From Bacteroidales bacterium (lineage in GTDB: Bacteria > Bacteroidota > Bacteroidia > Bacteroidales > UBA932), in NCBI GenBank assembly GCA_011620605.1, contig WOYW01000016.1, positions 434,001-498,000 on the forward strand: a DNA stretch of 64,000 nucleotides. Reading direction: 5' to 3'. This document shows, one piece after another, positions 35,714 to 44,129 of the stretch. Positions within the stretch are counted from its first letter, which is position 1. The number at the start of each line of letters is the position of its first letter. The notes beneath the pieces are model-generated. The model was given only the letters and a program-made list of their open reading frames with translations. It did not search any database and had not been told where the DNA came from. The translations under genes were made by a program, and so were the position numbers.

Positions 35714-36029
35714 AGGATGATAACACCCCATGTGACCGCCATCATAATGATGCCAAAACGGAAACTGTCCCCCAGACTGTATTGATTTGAAGTATAGAGC
35801 AACGTTTGCATGGTCTTGGACTGAAAGAAAAGCACTTAAAAGCATGGCCCCTGTAAGCATTATATATATAATCCAGAACGGAGTTTCCGGTGTGATCCCC
35901 ATAGAGCTGAACAATTTACCGGTCATGATCCAGGGCAATCCGGAAGCATACAGTCCCGCTCCCTGGGTTTAGGCTCCGGCCGAGAATAACATAAGGTGCC
36001 AGGGGATCAGACTCCATAGGGTCCAGAAT
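35710..36029 (-). pseudogene. SLC13/DASS-type transporter remnant
   Basis: Reading the minus strand from 36029 gives FWTLWSLIPWHLMLFSAGA, then TAA (35971-35969), then continues GAGLYASGLPWIMTGKLFSS and MLTGAMLLSAFLS. A different frame then ends as SLGDSFRFGIIMMAVTWGVI before TAG at 35710-35712. The PW...GAG...SGL series and the C-terminal helix recall SLC13/DASS sodium-dicarboxylate transporters. It has lost most of its N-terminal half and the region between the two segments. The rest of the 316-bp gap has no other gene. Confidence 0.6.
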
Positions 36030-36434
36030 TTAAAAATCAATTTCAGTAAGCAGGGACAATCCGTGGTAATGCAGCCCCGGTTCATCCCTGTTCACAAAAG
36101 GCATGGCAACAGCTTTTATACACACGGAGCGGGCATCAAAAGCGGTGGAAAATGAAGTTGAATCTTGTTGGGGATACCTTGTTTTATCAAAAGAAACACC
36201 GGCAGCTCCCAGGAACCAGTACAAACGGGTGCGGAACTGGATCCCCATCATTTCCGGGGGAGCCATGAGCTGAACGACCATGGGCCTTTCGTACGGGACC
36301 CCTTCGGGAGTGTTCATAACACGGATACCCCGGGGTTCTCCGGACAAACTGTCTTTAAAGTATTGCCCCCATACAGGCAAAACAAACAGAGAACAAATAA
36401 AAAAGAAGAGGGTTTTTTCCACAACTATTCCCAT
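36030..36434 (-). CDS. Small secreted protein at the end of the DUF4402 cluster
   Basis: 134 residues with an N-terminal signal segment (TLFFFICSLFVLPVWGQ). Mature part: MNTPEGVPYERPMVVQLMAP, then an aromatic strand-like segment RLYWFLGAAGVSF, ending LHYHGLSLLTEIDF. No family recognised. It overlaps the preceding DUF4402 gene by 10 bp, so it belongs to the cluster, perhaps as an outer-membrane partner; this is inference. Confidence 0.6.
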   Translation of the reverse strand: MGIVVEKTLFFFICSLFVLPVWGQYFKDSLSGEPRGIRVMNTPEGVPYERPMVVQLMAPPEMMGIQFRTRLYWFLGAAGVSFDKTRYPQQDSTSFSTAFDARSVCIKAVAMPFVNRDEPGLHYHGLSLLTEIDF

Positions 36435-36904
36435 ACCAGGGAGAGTTGCAGGCTGCCTGTATATACGCCGCCTGGATTGGTCGCGTAATCGGCTATGCCT
36501 ATGGTGCCTCCCAGGTATACGGTCTTAGGATTGTTTTTTAAATTATATAATGGGGTAGTGGGCCAATACGTGATGTTGTAGATCTCCCGGGTATAACCGC
36601 CTCCTTCCCGGGTAAGTATAACGGACCCCGGAACAGCAATATGAGTTACATCAGGATTTCCTTTTCCGGCACCGTACAAATAAATTTCTGCGGGATGAAA
36701 GACAGAACTCTTAAGCTCAACGGATCCCGTTGCGGTACGGCTAAGATTCCCGTTATTTACATTTAATGAGACGGTTCCCCACCAACCGGTTACAGCTACT
36801 TTGCCAAAATTGAAATTTTTGATCACATCCGCACCCAGCTGTGCTTTGGCAGAAGTAGCTGTCAGCAAAAGCAATAGAGCAAAGAGGGATAATTTCAATT
36901 TCAT
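36425..36904 (-). CDS. DUF4402-like secreted protein 5 (pilin-like)
   Basis: 159 residues with signal MKLKLSLFALLLLLTATSAK. Beta-strand-rich; FNFGKVAVTGWWGTVSL matches the conserved LxFG segment of DUF4402 proteins near the mature N-terminus. The last 14 residues, GVYTGSLQLSLVWE, carry Gly at -14 and Trp at -2, a variant of the pilin C-terminal signature. It follows the chaperone gene by 23 bp. More divergent than the other copies. Confidence 0.75.
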   Translation of the reverse strand: MKLKLSLFALLLLLTATSAKAQLGADVIKNFNFGKVAVTGWWGTVSLNVNNGNLSRTATGSVELKSSVFHPAEIYLYGAGKGNPDVTHIAVPGSVILTREGGGYTREIYNITYWPTTPLYNLKNNPKTVYLGGTIGIADYATNPGGVYTGSLQLSLVWE

Positions 36905-36927
36905 ACAGAGAACACTATGGTTGAATT

Positions 36928-37773
36928 TCAGGGAAGCTCCAGTTGTGCGGAAGCATACGTTTCCGGTTTGACATCAGACTGGGCGTTGTAAGTGATCAGT
37001 AATTTCCCGGAACTGAGATCAGTACCGGGTTGCTGATTGAGTTCCATACGGAATCTGCGGACGGAATTGGGTGTGTAAACGGCTATACCGTTGACTATGC
37101 CTACAACGGTTTCGGTACCTTCCGGAGATACATGCGTCACAGTCAGATCCCCGTAAACGGACATGTTTCCGGATCGGTTAAAAGTCAATTGCAGCTGAGG
37201 GGCGGCTCCTTCTTCAGGTTCTTCCAGAACCAGGTCGGAAATATATACTTCTGTGGTAGGTTCTCCAACACGGATGATCACGGGGATGGTGATCCCGAAT
37301 ATGGGGATCAGCCGTACACTTACCGAAGTGGTGTCCCGGCTGGGATCTTCCTCGCCAAGGGCCACCTGGTTGGGAACGGCGCGAAAATATATGTGCGAGC
37401 GGTATTCACCCGGGTCCAGGCGTTCCCTTCCTACTACCTGCATGCGGACCGTTTGAGCTTCATTGGGAGCAAGGGTCACCGAACGGGGAAAGAAGCGCAG
37501 GTGTTTATCGGCAAAGAACTGACCGGGATCGGGTTCCGTAATTTCCTCAAAGGCACCCTCTTCGGTCATGCGGTATTGAATAAATGAGATGTTATAACGG
37601 GCCGTATCACGTCCTGTATTGGCCAGGTTGAGTTCCATTACCCTGCTTGAGCCGTCAAACACCACGCGGCGGGGTGTTACCAGCAGGTTCCCCTGTGCCA
37701 GGGCACGAGGGATCATGACACCGGAAAAAAGTACCAATGCCAGGAGAAAGACAATTTTTTTTGATTCAAACAT
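36928..37773 (-). CDS. PapD-like periplasmic fimbrial-type chaperone
   Basis: About 281 residues from MFESKKIVFLLALVLFSGVM, an export signal. Immunoglobulin-like fold: LLVTPRRVVFDGSSRVMELN, TARYNISFIQYRMTEEGAF, RFFPRSVTLAPNEAQTVRMQ, then EYRSHIYFRAVPNQ. These are the strands of pilus chaperones that bind subunits by donor-strand complementation. It lies between DUF4402 genes 4 and 5. A weak -7 box (TATCTTTG, minus) occurs 37 nt upstream. No usher gene is near it. Confidence 0.82.
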   Translation of the reverse strand: MFESKKIVFLLALVLFSGVMIPRALAQGNLLVTPRRVVFDGSSRVMELNLANTGRDTARYNISFIQYRMTEEGAFEEITEPDPGQFFADKHLRFFPRSVTLAPNEAQTVRMQVVGRERLDPGEYRSHIYFRAVPNQVALGEEDPSRDTTSVSVRLIPIFGITIPVIIRVGEPTTEVYISDLVLEEPEEGAAPQLQLTFNRSGNMSVYGDLTVTHVSPEGTETVVGIVNGIAVYTPNSVRRFRMELNQQPGTDLSSGKLLITYNAQSDVKPETYASAQLELP

Positions 37774-37833
37774 GATCCGCAGTTTTAAAAGTATTATACC
37801 AATCAAACAAAGATAATAAAAAATTGTAAACTG

Positions 37834-38376
37834 CTAGTTATAGGCGAAGGTGATGGTGTAAGTTCCCGTATAGATGCCAACGGGGTTTTGTGACAGAGAT
37901 TCCACGTGAAGCCTTGCCCCCACGTAAAAGGTAAGCTTGCCGTTCATGTCCAGTTTTGCCGAGTTGGAAGGCGTTGAAACCCAATCATTGACCAGCATCC
38001 GGTGCGTCGGGTTGGATGTGTTTGTCAATGTGGCGGGGCCCGGCAAGGTGATGGAAACGCTGCAATCCGGGTATCCCACTACTTCGTAAATGGCGGGAGA
38101 AGGACTGCCGCCTGCCGCCAGGTGTATGGCATTCCCGTCAGAGGTCCGGTCTATGCCGGATGTGGGAGCGATGACAATGGATCCCCCGCCTTCCCCGTCA
38201 ATGAAGAACCGGCCGAAATTCAACGGGGCGGCTTCCGTGGCCGAAAGCACGTCTATCAACTCGGCAAAGGCCGTGCTGGTGACTTCAGGGTCCGGGTCAA
38301 GGGCAAAAGACTGAACCCGGGAAGATCCCAGAAAAGCCAGGGTAAGCAGAAGCGGTATCCAATGTTTAGGTTTCAT
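37834..38376 (-). CDS. DUF4402 secreted protein 4 (pilin-like)
   Basis: 180 residues with a signal peptide (HWIPLLLTLAFLGSSRVQSF). A conserved LNFGRFFI segment and the alternating strands of the family follow. C-terminus GIYTGTYTITFAYN has Gly at -14 and Tyr at -2, as in chaperone-usher pilins. A near-consensus TACCTTTA lies 4 nt upstream of the ATG. Located between the chaperone gene and DUF4402 gene 3, with a hairpin upstream. Confidence 0.9.
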   Translation of the reverse strand: MKPKHWIPLLLTLAFLGSSRVQSFALDPDPEVTSTAFAELIDVLSATEAAPLNFGRFFIDGEGGGSIVIAPTSGIDRTSDGNAIHLAAGGSPSPAIYEVVGYPDCSVSITLPGPATLTNTSNPTHRMLVNDWVSTPSNSAKLDMNGKLTFYVGARLHVESLSQNPVGIYTGTYTITFAYN

Positions 38377-38403
38377 AAAGTAAAGGTACGTGTTTTTTAC
38401 CAG

Positions 38404-38438
38404 AAAACGCTTCCCCGGCGTACCGCAGGAAGCGTTTT
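38404..38438. terminator. Perfect hairpin between DUF4402 genes 3 and 4
   Basis: AAAACGCTTCC and GGAAGCGTTTT form an 11-bp stem with a 13-base loop. On the minus strand it is followed by CTGG and then a run of A; a real terminator would need T. It may be an attenuator or processing site. Confidence 0.4.
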
Positions 38439-38462
38439 GGTATTGTGTTTGGTTCCTAAATT

Positions 38463-38987
38463 TTATTGGTAGGCGAAAGTTACCGTGTACGTGCCACTGT
38501 AAACACCCACAGAGACTCCAGAAGCAGGAACTGTTAAGGTAGCTCCGACGTAAACGGTGGCATCACCCGTTGAACTCAATGTAAGTGTGGATGCCGATAC
38601 AGAAAATGAGGATACATTCATAACATCCGAAGTGGACTCATGAGTGAGGTTTACAGATCCGTCGGCCGGGAGGCTTACAGAAACATTCTGACTTGCCAGA
38701 CCGCTGATATCAAATGAAGCGGAACTGGGAGCTCCACCGCCAATAGTGGCAACGGTGTTTGTTGTGGTAACAGTCCCTGTAGCGGTCCCGTCAACGGTAA
38801 TTGTTCCACCGCTTGTCCCGGCAATGAATTTCCCGAAATTCAACTGATCTACTTCCTCTGCGGAAAGAGCTTCCACCAGTTCGGCAGTTGCCGTGGCAGT
38901 AACAGGATCCGGATCCAAAGCATAGATGTTCAGGGAAAACCCGATGAACAGCAGGCTAAATATCAGGGGAAGTATAAGCTTTTTCAT
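38463..38987 (-). CDS. DUF4402 secreted protein 3 (pilin-like)
   Basis: 174 residues with signal MKKLILPLIFSLLFIGFSLN. Conserved LNFGKFIAGTSGGTITV segment; a Ser/Thr-rich mature part. C-terminus GVYSGTYTVTFAYQ: Gly at -14, Tyr at -2, polar last residue. It is the copy closest to the classical pilin signature. Transcribed after DUF4402 gene 2, with a hairpin (39028-39052) in between. Confidence 0.9.
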   Translation of the reverse strand: MKKLILPLIFSLLFIGFSLNIYALDPDPVTATATAELVEALSAEEVDQLNFGKFIAGTSGGTITVDGTATGTVTTTNTVATIGGGAPSSASFDISGLASQNVSVSLPADGSVNLTHESTSDVMNVSSFSVSASTLTLSSTGDATVYVGATLTVPASGVSVGVYSGTYTVTFAYQ

Positions 38988-39027
38988 GATTGTGTTGTTA
39001 AAGTTCTTTTTTTAATTTTCCCCGGAA

Positions 39028-39052
39028 CGCTCCATCCCATATGGAAGGAGCG
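39028..39052. other. Hairpin between DUF4402 genes 2 and 3
   Basis: CGCTCC / GGAGCG plus TCC / GGA pairs across an A-A mismatch give a compact stem. No U tract follows on the minus strand, so a terminator is uncertain. Confidence 0.3.
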
Positions 39053-39084
39053 ACCGAGGAAATATATTTTTATGGAACTATATA

Positions 39085-39600
39085 TTATTCGTAAGTAACA
39101 GTTACTGTAAATGAACCTGTATAAATATCAGAGGACTGTGTTTCGCCTACTGTCAAGTCAGCACCAACAGAGAAAGTCTCTTTTCCGGTTGCATCAAGGG
39201 TCCCGGTTGCATTGTGTAAAAAATTGTCTACTGTCATAGTCTCAGAAGTAACTGCTCCTGTCAGGGTTATACTATTATCAATTACTACCGTATAGCTAAG
39301 ACTGGCTTCTCCTACAACTGTAAATTGGGCGGCTTGAGGAGTGCGCGATGCAGTAATAGTAACAAGCAAAGCGTCTTCATTTGTGGCGGATCTAGCTCCG
39401 GCAGGTGAAATTGTAACGGTGTTTTCAGCAGAAATGATATCACCGAATTCCAATGCCTCATCATTTTCAATAGTAAGAGGAGTAACGATTCGTGCACCTG
39501 CAGAAGCAGTTGCATTGTCTGTGTTTTGTCCGAAAGAAATTGTTGAGAAAGCGAAGATGGCTACAGAGAGAGTGAAAAATTTTAAGATTGTTGTTTTCAT
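39085..39600 (-). CDS. DUF4402 secreted protein 2 (pilin-like)
   Basis: 171 residues with signal MKTTILKFFTLSVAIFAF. LEFGDIISAENTVTISP matches the family block. C-terminus DIYTGSFTVTVTYE has Tyr at -2 but Asp, not Gly, at -14. A -7 box TATCTTTG (minus, 39671-39678) lies 70 nt upstream of the start, giving a longer leader than its neighbours. Part of the same tandem run. Confidence 0.9.
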   Translation of the reverse strand: MKTTILKFFTLSVAIFAFSTISFGQNTDNATASAGARIVTPLTIENDEALEFGDIISAENTVTISPAGARSATNEDALLVTITASRTPQAAQFTVVGEASLSYTVVIDNSITLTGAVTSETMTVDNFLHNATGTLDATGKETFSVGADLTVGETQSSDIYTGSFTVTVTYE

Positions 39601-39769
39601 AATGAATATTTTAAATGTTTTTTAAACTAAAAATCAACTTCAGGATGCAAGTCGTTTTTCAAACGTGATGCAAAGATATGCTGCCCGTTGTTAACGAGAA
39701 AATGGTTTCAACACAAACAGGGATTTTATCTACGAACTGCCTTCTTTGTTCAACGAAAAGGTTGAAAAA

Positions 39770-40300
39770 TCAGTCATAAGAAACCGTTACGGTAAAGGTT
39801 CCGGTGTACTGACCAAGCTCCTGGCCCCACCACATAGTGACCGTACCGCCCACATAAAACACGTCTTCACCCGCTGCTCCCAATTGCAGGTTGGTTGCCG
39901 AACTGGTCAGTTCAAGGTTAAGAGAGCTTGTGCCGCCCTGGTGATTAAGAGTGTGGATCCAGTCGGGGACCGTGATGTTTACAGATGCATAGGGGGTTCC
40001 CGTTACCCTGAATTTTCCGGCGGAAACGATACCCGTACTCGGCAAAAGAGAAGCGACACCCGATGCTGTGCGCTGTGGATTTTCCTCTGCCGTTACCGTA
40101 ACGGTTCCGGTGCCCGGTCCGGGAGAGGCAAACCCAAATGAAAGGTTGGATTCTTTGGCAATGGATATAGGTATGATCACCTCTATCTCCAACTGTGCCG
40201 TCAGGGGAACATACTTTGTCTGGGATTGTCCGTACATTAGGGAAAACCCGCTCAAAAAGAGCATAGACAATAGAAATCTGTGTTTTGCGGAGCTTCTCAT
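39770..40300 (-). CDS. DUF4402 secreted protein 1 (pilin-like)
   Basis: About 176 residues from MRSSAKHRFLLSMLFLSGFS, chosen because this is the only start giving a signal peptide and a -7 box (TACCTTTG, 7 nt upstream). LSFGFASPGPGTGTVTV is the family block. C-terminus GQYTGTFTVTVSYD: Gly at -14 and Tyr at -2. First gene of the cluster, divergent from the sigma-54-type regulator with 43 bp between the ATGs. Confidence 0.85.
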   Translation of the reverse strand: MRSSAKHRFLLSMLFLSGFSLMYGQSQTKYVPLTAQLEIEVIIPISIAKESNLSFGFASPGPGTGTVTVTAEENPQRTASGVASLLPSTGIVSAGKFRVTGTPYASVNITVPDWIHTLNHQGGTSSLNLELTSSATNLQLGAAGEDVFYVGGTVTMWWGQELGQYTGTFTVTVSYD

Positions 40301-40307
40301 TCGTTTA

Positions 40308-40338
40308 CAAAGGTACATAAAAATATTTTTTACATTTG
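40308..40338. promoter_or_regulatory. Divergent promoters of DUF4402 gene 1 and the sigma-54-type regulator
   Basis: TACCTTTG on the minus strand (40308-40315) and TACATTTG on the plus strand (40331-40338) face away from each other; they are 7 and 5 nt from their start codons. No -24/-12 sigma-54 element was seen here, so the regulator probably does not act on this gap in that way. Confidence 0.55.
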
Positions 40339-40343
40339 TACCC

Positions 40344-41648
40344 ATGGTTAAAATACTGATCATAGAAGATGACGCCGCATTCAACGTCCTGCTGAAAACC
40401 TGGCTGGCCAAAAGCGGATTCCGGGCGGACGGCGTGCTTTCTGCCGGAGAAGCCATGAAGGCCGTACAGGCACAGGTCTACGACATAGTCCTTTGTGACC
40501 TCCGCCTGCCCGATACAGACGGCATGACACTTTTAAAATGGATCCGGGAAACTTCGCCCGATAGTGCCGTGTTTATCATGACAGGGTATGCCGATATCCA
40601 GACCGCCGTGCAGGCCATTCGCCTGGGAGCGGCCGATTACCTGGAAAAACCCGTGGACCCTGTTATCCTTAAAGAGAAAATTGACGAGGTGCTTCGCAGG
40701 AAGGACCGGCCGCACGAACGTATACCTTTTATTAAAGGAGAAAGTCCCGCGTCCCAGAAGCTTTACGATTACATGATGCTGGTGGCTCCCACTCTCCTGT
40801 CGGTGCTTATAGCCGGAGAGAGCGGCACAGGGAAGGAATACGTAGCCAATCACATCCACCAGAACAGTACCCGCCGCGACGGTCCGTTCGTGGCACTGGA
40901 CTGCGGGGCGATTCCGCGGGATCTGGCCTCGAGCGAATTGTTCGGGCACCTGAAGGGATCCTTCACCTCGGCAATAAACGACAAGAAAGGGGCCTTTGAA
41001 ATGGCCGACGGCGGTACGTTGTTCCTGGACGAGATTGGGAACCTTTCGCCCGACGTGCAGATGCAATTGCTGCGAGCCCTGCAGGAAGGGGTGATCAAAC
41101 CGGTGGGAAGCTCCCGGATCATAGAAGTGAACATCCGGATTATTACAGCCACCAACGTGGACTTGAAGCAGATGATAGAACAGGGCAAATTCCGCGAAGA
41201 CCTGTATCACCGGATCAACGAATTCCAGCTCACCATCCCGCGTCTGCAGGAAAGGGGCCTGGATATCCTACTGTTTGCCAAGCATTTCCTGGAATACGCC
41301 AACCGCCAGATGAACAAGCAGATCAAAGGATTTTCCCCGGATGCCGAACAATTGATGTTATCCTATCAATGGAGGGGAAATTTGCGGGAACTTTTAAATA
41401 TGGTAAAACGGACGGTGTTATTGTCCGAAGGGCCTCTGGTAACGGTAGATGACCTGCCCGAAGAAATCCGCCAGGTACCTTCCTCAGGACACGGGCAGGA
41501 TACCCAATCGCTGAAAGAACAACACGAACGTCAGATGATCCTGGAGGCGCTGGCACGAACCCGCAACAACCGCACCCGTGCGGCACGGTTGTTGGGCATC
41601 GACCGCAAAACCTTATACAATAAAATGAAGCTTTATCACCTGGAGTAG
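40344..41648 (+). CDS. Sigma-54-dependent response regulator
   Basis: 434 residues starting MVKILIIEDDAAFNVLLKTW. A receiver domain with phospho-Asp in DIVLCDLRLPDTDGM, then an AAA+ domain (Walker A GESGTGKEYVANHIH, Walker B GGTLFLDEIGNL) and a C-terminal Fis-type HTH (ARTRNNRTRAARLLGIDRKT). The loop that contacts sigma-54 reads GSFTSA instead of GAFTGA. It is convergent with a hybrid histidine kinase gene with a 36-bp overlap, which is probably its partner. An in-frame extension before 40344 overlaps the divergent gene and is not credible. Confidence 0.9.
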   Translation: MVKILIIEDDAAFNVLLKTWLAKSGFRADGVLSAGEAMKAVQAQVYDIVLCDLRLPDTDGMTLLKWIRETSPDSAVFIMTGYADIQTAVQAIRLGAADYLEKPVDPVILKEKIDEVLRRKDRPHERIPFIKGESPASQKLYDYMMLVAPTLLSVLIAGESGTGKEYVANHIHQNSTRRDGPFVALDCGAIPRDLASSELFGHLKGSFTSAINDKKGAFEMADGGTLFLDEIGNLSPDVQMQLLRALQEGVIKPVGSSRIIEVNIRIITATNVDLKQMIEQGKFREDLYHRINEFQLTIPRLQERGLDILLFAKHFLEYANRQMNKQIKGFSPDAEQLMLSYQWRGNLRELLNMVKRTVLLSEGPLVTVDDLPEEIRQVPSSGHGQDTQSLKEQHERQMILEALARTRNNRTRAARLLGIDRKTLYNKMKLYHLE

Positions 41649-44129
41649 CTCCCGGGCTTTTTCGATAACGCTTTGAACCCGTTCCGGATCCTCTTTCCCT
41701 GACCGTTCCAGGACCTCCAGATCATTTACCAGGGGGGATCGCAATTGCCTGAACATGGGCAACATTTTGTGAACTACGGACGAGATCCTGGCAAAATCTT
41801 TCTTTTCCAGGCATTCCAGCATAGTATCCAGGCTTTCAACGGCAGTGGTGTGAAATACACGTAAAACCTGAGTTACGGCCTCCAGGTCGCCGTCTACCAT
41901 CTGCCCAATTTCCGCCAGTGAAAAACCATCGTAGGGTACGGCGGGGATGACGGGTGCCAGGATATGATTGAGCTGGGCTTTTACAAATGGTTTTTCCAGG
42001 TGCCCGGTGAATCCCTTTTCAATGAAATGACGGGAATCGTAAAGGCTGTTGGCCGTTACCGCTATCACGGGTGTTTGATAGAGGTTACGGACCTTTTCCA
42101 ATAAATGGAATCCGTCCCCTTCCGGCATCTGGATGTCTGTCAGGACTACATCTACGAGAATGTTTTGCAGGATCTTCAGGGCTTCTCCTGTGCCCGGAGC
42201 TGTGGCAACCAGGTGCCCGGTAAGTTTTAGCATTTCCGAAGACAGGGCCAATTGTGCGGGGTCATCATCCACAACAAGTACCCGCAACGGATTGCCGGAC
42301 GGTTTTTCTGAAATTTGTGATGCGGGCAACGGAATATCTTCTGCCTGTTTGTCTGTCAGTTCCACCGGAATGGAAATACAAAACGTAGAACCTGAATCTT
42401 TGTTCCCTGACAGAGTAATATTTCCCTTGAACAGTTCTACGGTACGCTTTACAATGGAAAGGCCCAGCCCCACGCCTTCTTTTTCCGGGGTGCGGGGCGT
42501 TTCTGCCCTTGTGAATTCTTCAAATATCTGCGTTCTTGCCCGGGGAGAAATGCCTGTCCCGGTATCGTATACGGAAAAGAACAAGACGGAACCGTCCAGG
42601 GAAACAAACAGGTCCACATGTCCTTTGTCGGTGAACTTAACAGCATTGGACAGCATGTTCATGACTATTTGCCGGAGACGCAGCGGGTCGGTGATAATGC
42701 ACTGTGAGGCAGGTATTTCGGTGCGCAGGTTCAGCGATACGCCTTTTTTGTTGGCCGTGGGTGTAAAGACCGCAATGGCCTCCCGGAACAGGCGCGTGAC
42801 CGGGGTCACGACGGGATTGAGCTGTGTTTTCTGCGCTTCCAGCCGGTAATACTCCAGCAGGTTGGCCAGCAGTTCCATAACGTGTTCTGCCGAGTGGGTC
42901 ATGGGGTCCAGGTATTCTTGCAGTTTTTGCCCGGTCCCTTTCTCAGAGGGGCTTTTGAGCAGGTCCAGGTACCCGACTATGGCACTCAGCGGGGCTTTGA
43001 TGTCGTGCGTGACGGTCAACAGCAGTTTTTCCCGGCTTTTCATTAAAGACTCGGCACGGTTCCGCGCAACTTCCAGGTCTCTGCGGTATTTACGGCTTTT
43101 GTTCAGATCGGCAAAAATGAACAACACCGAGACCAGTATGATGAACAGGGAGACCCCTCCCAGAAGGGAAAGCGAATCCCCGGCCTGTTTGAGCGAGGCG
43201 CGCCGTGTTTCCAGGGATGTCAGGGTGCTTTGGAACCACTCCTGGTTCAGTTCTTCCAGTAGCTTATTAATCTGAATATTCAGTGCCCGGTCGGTGTCAA
43301 TGAGCTGTTCCAGCTGGGCCGAGATGGCTTTCAGCTGGCGTTGCCTTTCGGCTTCCACATCGTCCAGAACTTTCATGACCGCCTGCACGACCGTATCGCG
43401 GCTGGGCGTTCTTTGCGCCACGGGTTGCGGGGTGCCGGGGATGACACGCACCAGGGAATCGGTAATGGTCCTTCGGATCTGTTTGATCTCTGTAATGCTG
43501 TCCTGCATGCGGGAAGGACTAACGGCGTTGCCCAGGCGTTCAAAGAAAGTCAGGCGGGGCCTCTGTACGGCGGTGGTAATGGTGTCGTAAATGATCTCCT
43601 CACGGATGACTACCGGAGGATTGGGGCGGGAAACCACTTCGGTCAATTTTGGAGTTTCAGCAACGACCGGAAGTTGCGGCAATGCACGGGTTACCTTTTG
43701 TTCCACTTCCCGGTTGCTGCGACGGCTGAGTTCCCGCTGCTGCCTGGCTATATCCTGTATGTTTACATCCCTGTATACAAGTAAACTGTCAATTTCCATC
43801 AGGATTTCCTGCTGGCGAGGCAGGGTGGTCCCCTTTCCCAGTGAGTCCAGCATTATATCTACGTTGTCCAGGGCATTACGGTAGAGGTCGTAATTTTCTG
43901 CTTTGGGATCCTGGATAAAACGGGTGCCCAGCCATTCGGCTTCGTACAAAAGAGAAATGGTATTGCTGATAAGAAGGCTTCGCTCCAGGATCTCTTCACG
44001 ACGGTCTTCACTCTGGAAAAGAAAAGGATATACGCGTTTGTACACGTACCATCCGGTGCTTACGGCAAGGGCCACAAGCAATAAATAGCTGAAGACGATC
44101 TTCAGGCGAAATCCCGTATCCGGTTTCAT
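41613..44129 (-). CDS. Hybrid histidine kinase (HisKA-HATPase-REC-Hpt)
   Basis: 838 residues. An N-terminal helix (IVFSYLLLVALAVSTGWYVY) and a second (LGGVSLFIILVSVLFIFADL near 325) bound a periplasmic, coiled-coil-like sensor region. The cytoplasmic part has HisKA (LLLTVTHDIKAPLSAIVGYL), HATPase (VMNMLSNAVKFTDKGHV and GVGLGLSIVKRTVELF), a receiver with Asp in VDVVLTDIQMPEGDG, and a C-terminal Hpt helix (SVVHKMLPMFRQLRS). It would phosphorylate the convergent sigma-54-type regulator. Upstream lies a 388-bp palindrome-rich gap. Confidence 0.92.
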   Translation of the reverse strand: MKPDTGFRLKIVFSYLLLVALAVSTGWYVYKRVYPFLFQSEDRREEILERSLLISNTISLLYEAEWLGTRFIQDPKAENYDLYRNALDNVDIMLDSLGKGTTLPRQQEILMEIDSLLVYRDVNIQDIARQQRELSRRSNREVEQKVTRALPQLPVVAETPKLTEVVSRPNPPVVIREEIIYDTITTAVQRPRLTFFERLGNAVSPSRMQDSITEIKQIRRTITDSLVRVIPGTPQPVAQRTPSRDTVVQAVMKVLDDVEAERQRQLKAISAQLEQLIDTDRALNIQINKLLEELNQEWFQSTLTSLETRRASLKQAGDSLSLLGGVSLFIILVSVLFIFADLNKSRKYRRDLEVARNRAESLMKSREKLLLTVTHDIKAPLSAIVGYLDLLKSPSEKGTGQKLQEYLDPMTHSAEHVMELLANLLEYYRLEAQKTQLNPVVTPVTRLFREAIAVFTPTANKKGVSLNLRTEIPASQCIITDPLRLRQIVMNMLSNAVKFTDKGHVDLFVSLDGSVLFFSVYDTGTGISPRARTQIFEEFTRAETPRTPEKEGVGLGLSIVKRTVELFKGNITLSGNKDSGSTFCISIPVELTDKQAEDIPLPASQISEKPSGNPLRVLVVDDDPAQLALSSEMLKLTGHLVATAPGTGEALKILQNILVDVVLTDIQMPEGDGFHLLEKVRNLYQTPVIAVTANSLYDSRHFIEKGFTGHLEKPFVKAQLNHILAPVIPAVPYDGFSLAEIGQMVDGDLEAVTQVLRVFHTTAVESLDTMLECLEKKDFARISSVVHKMLPMFRQLRSPLVNDLEVLERSGKEDPERVQSVIEKARELLQVIKLHFIV

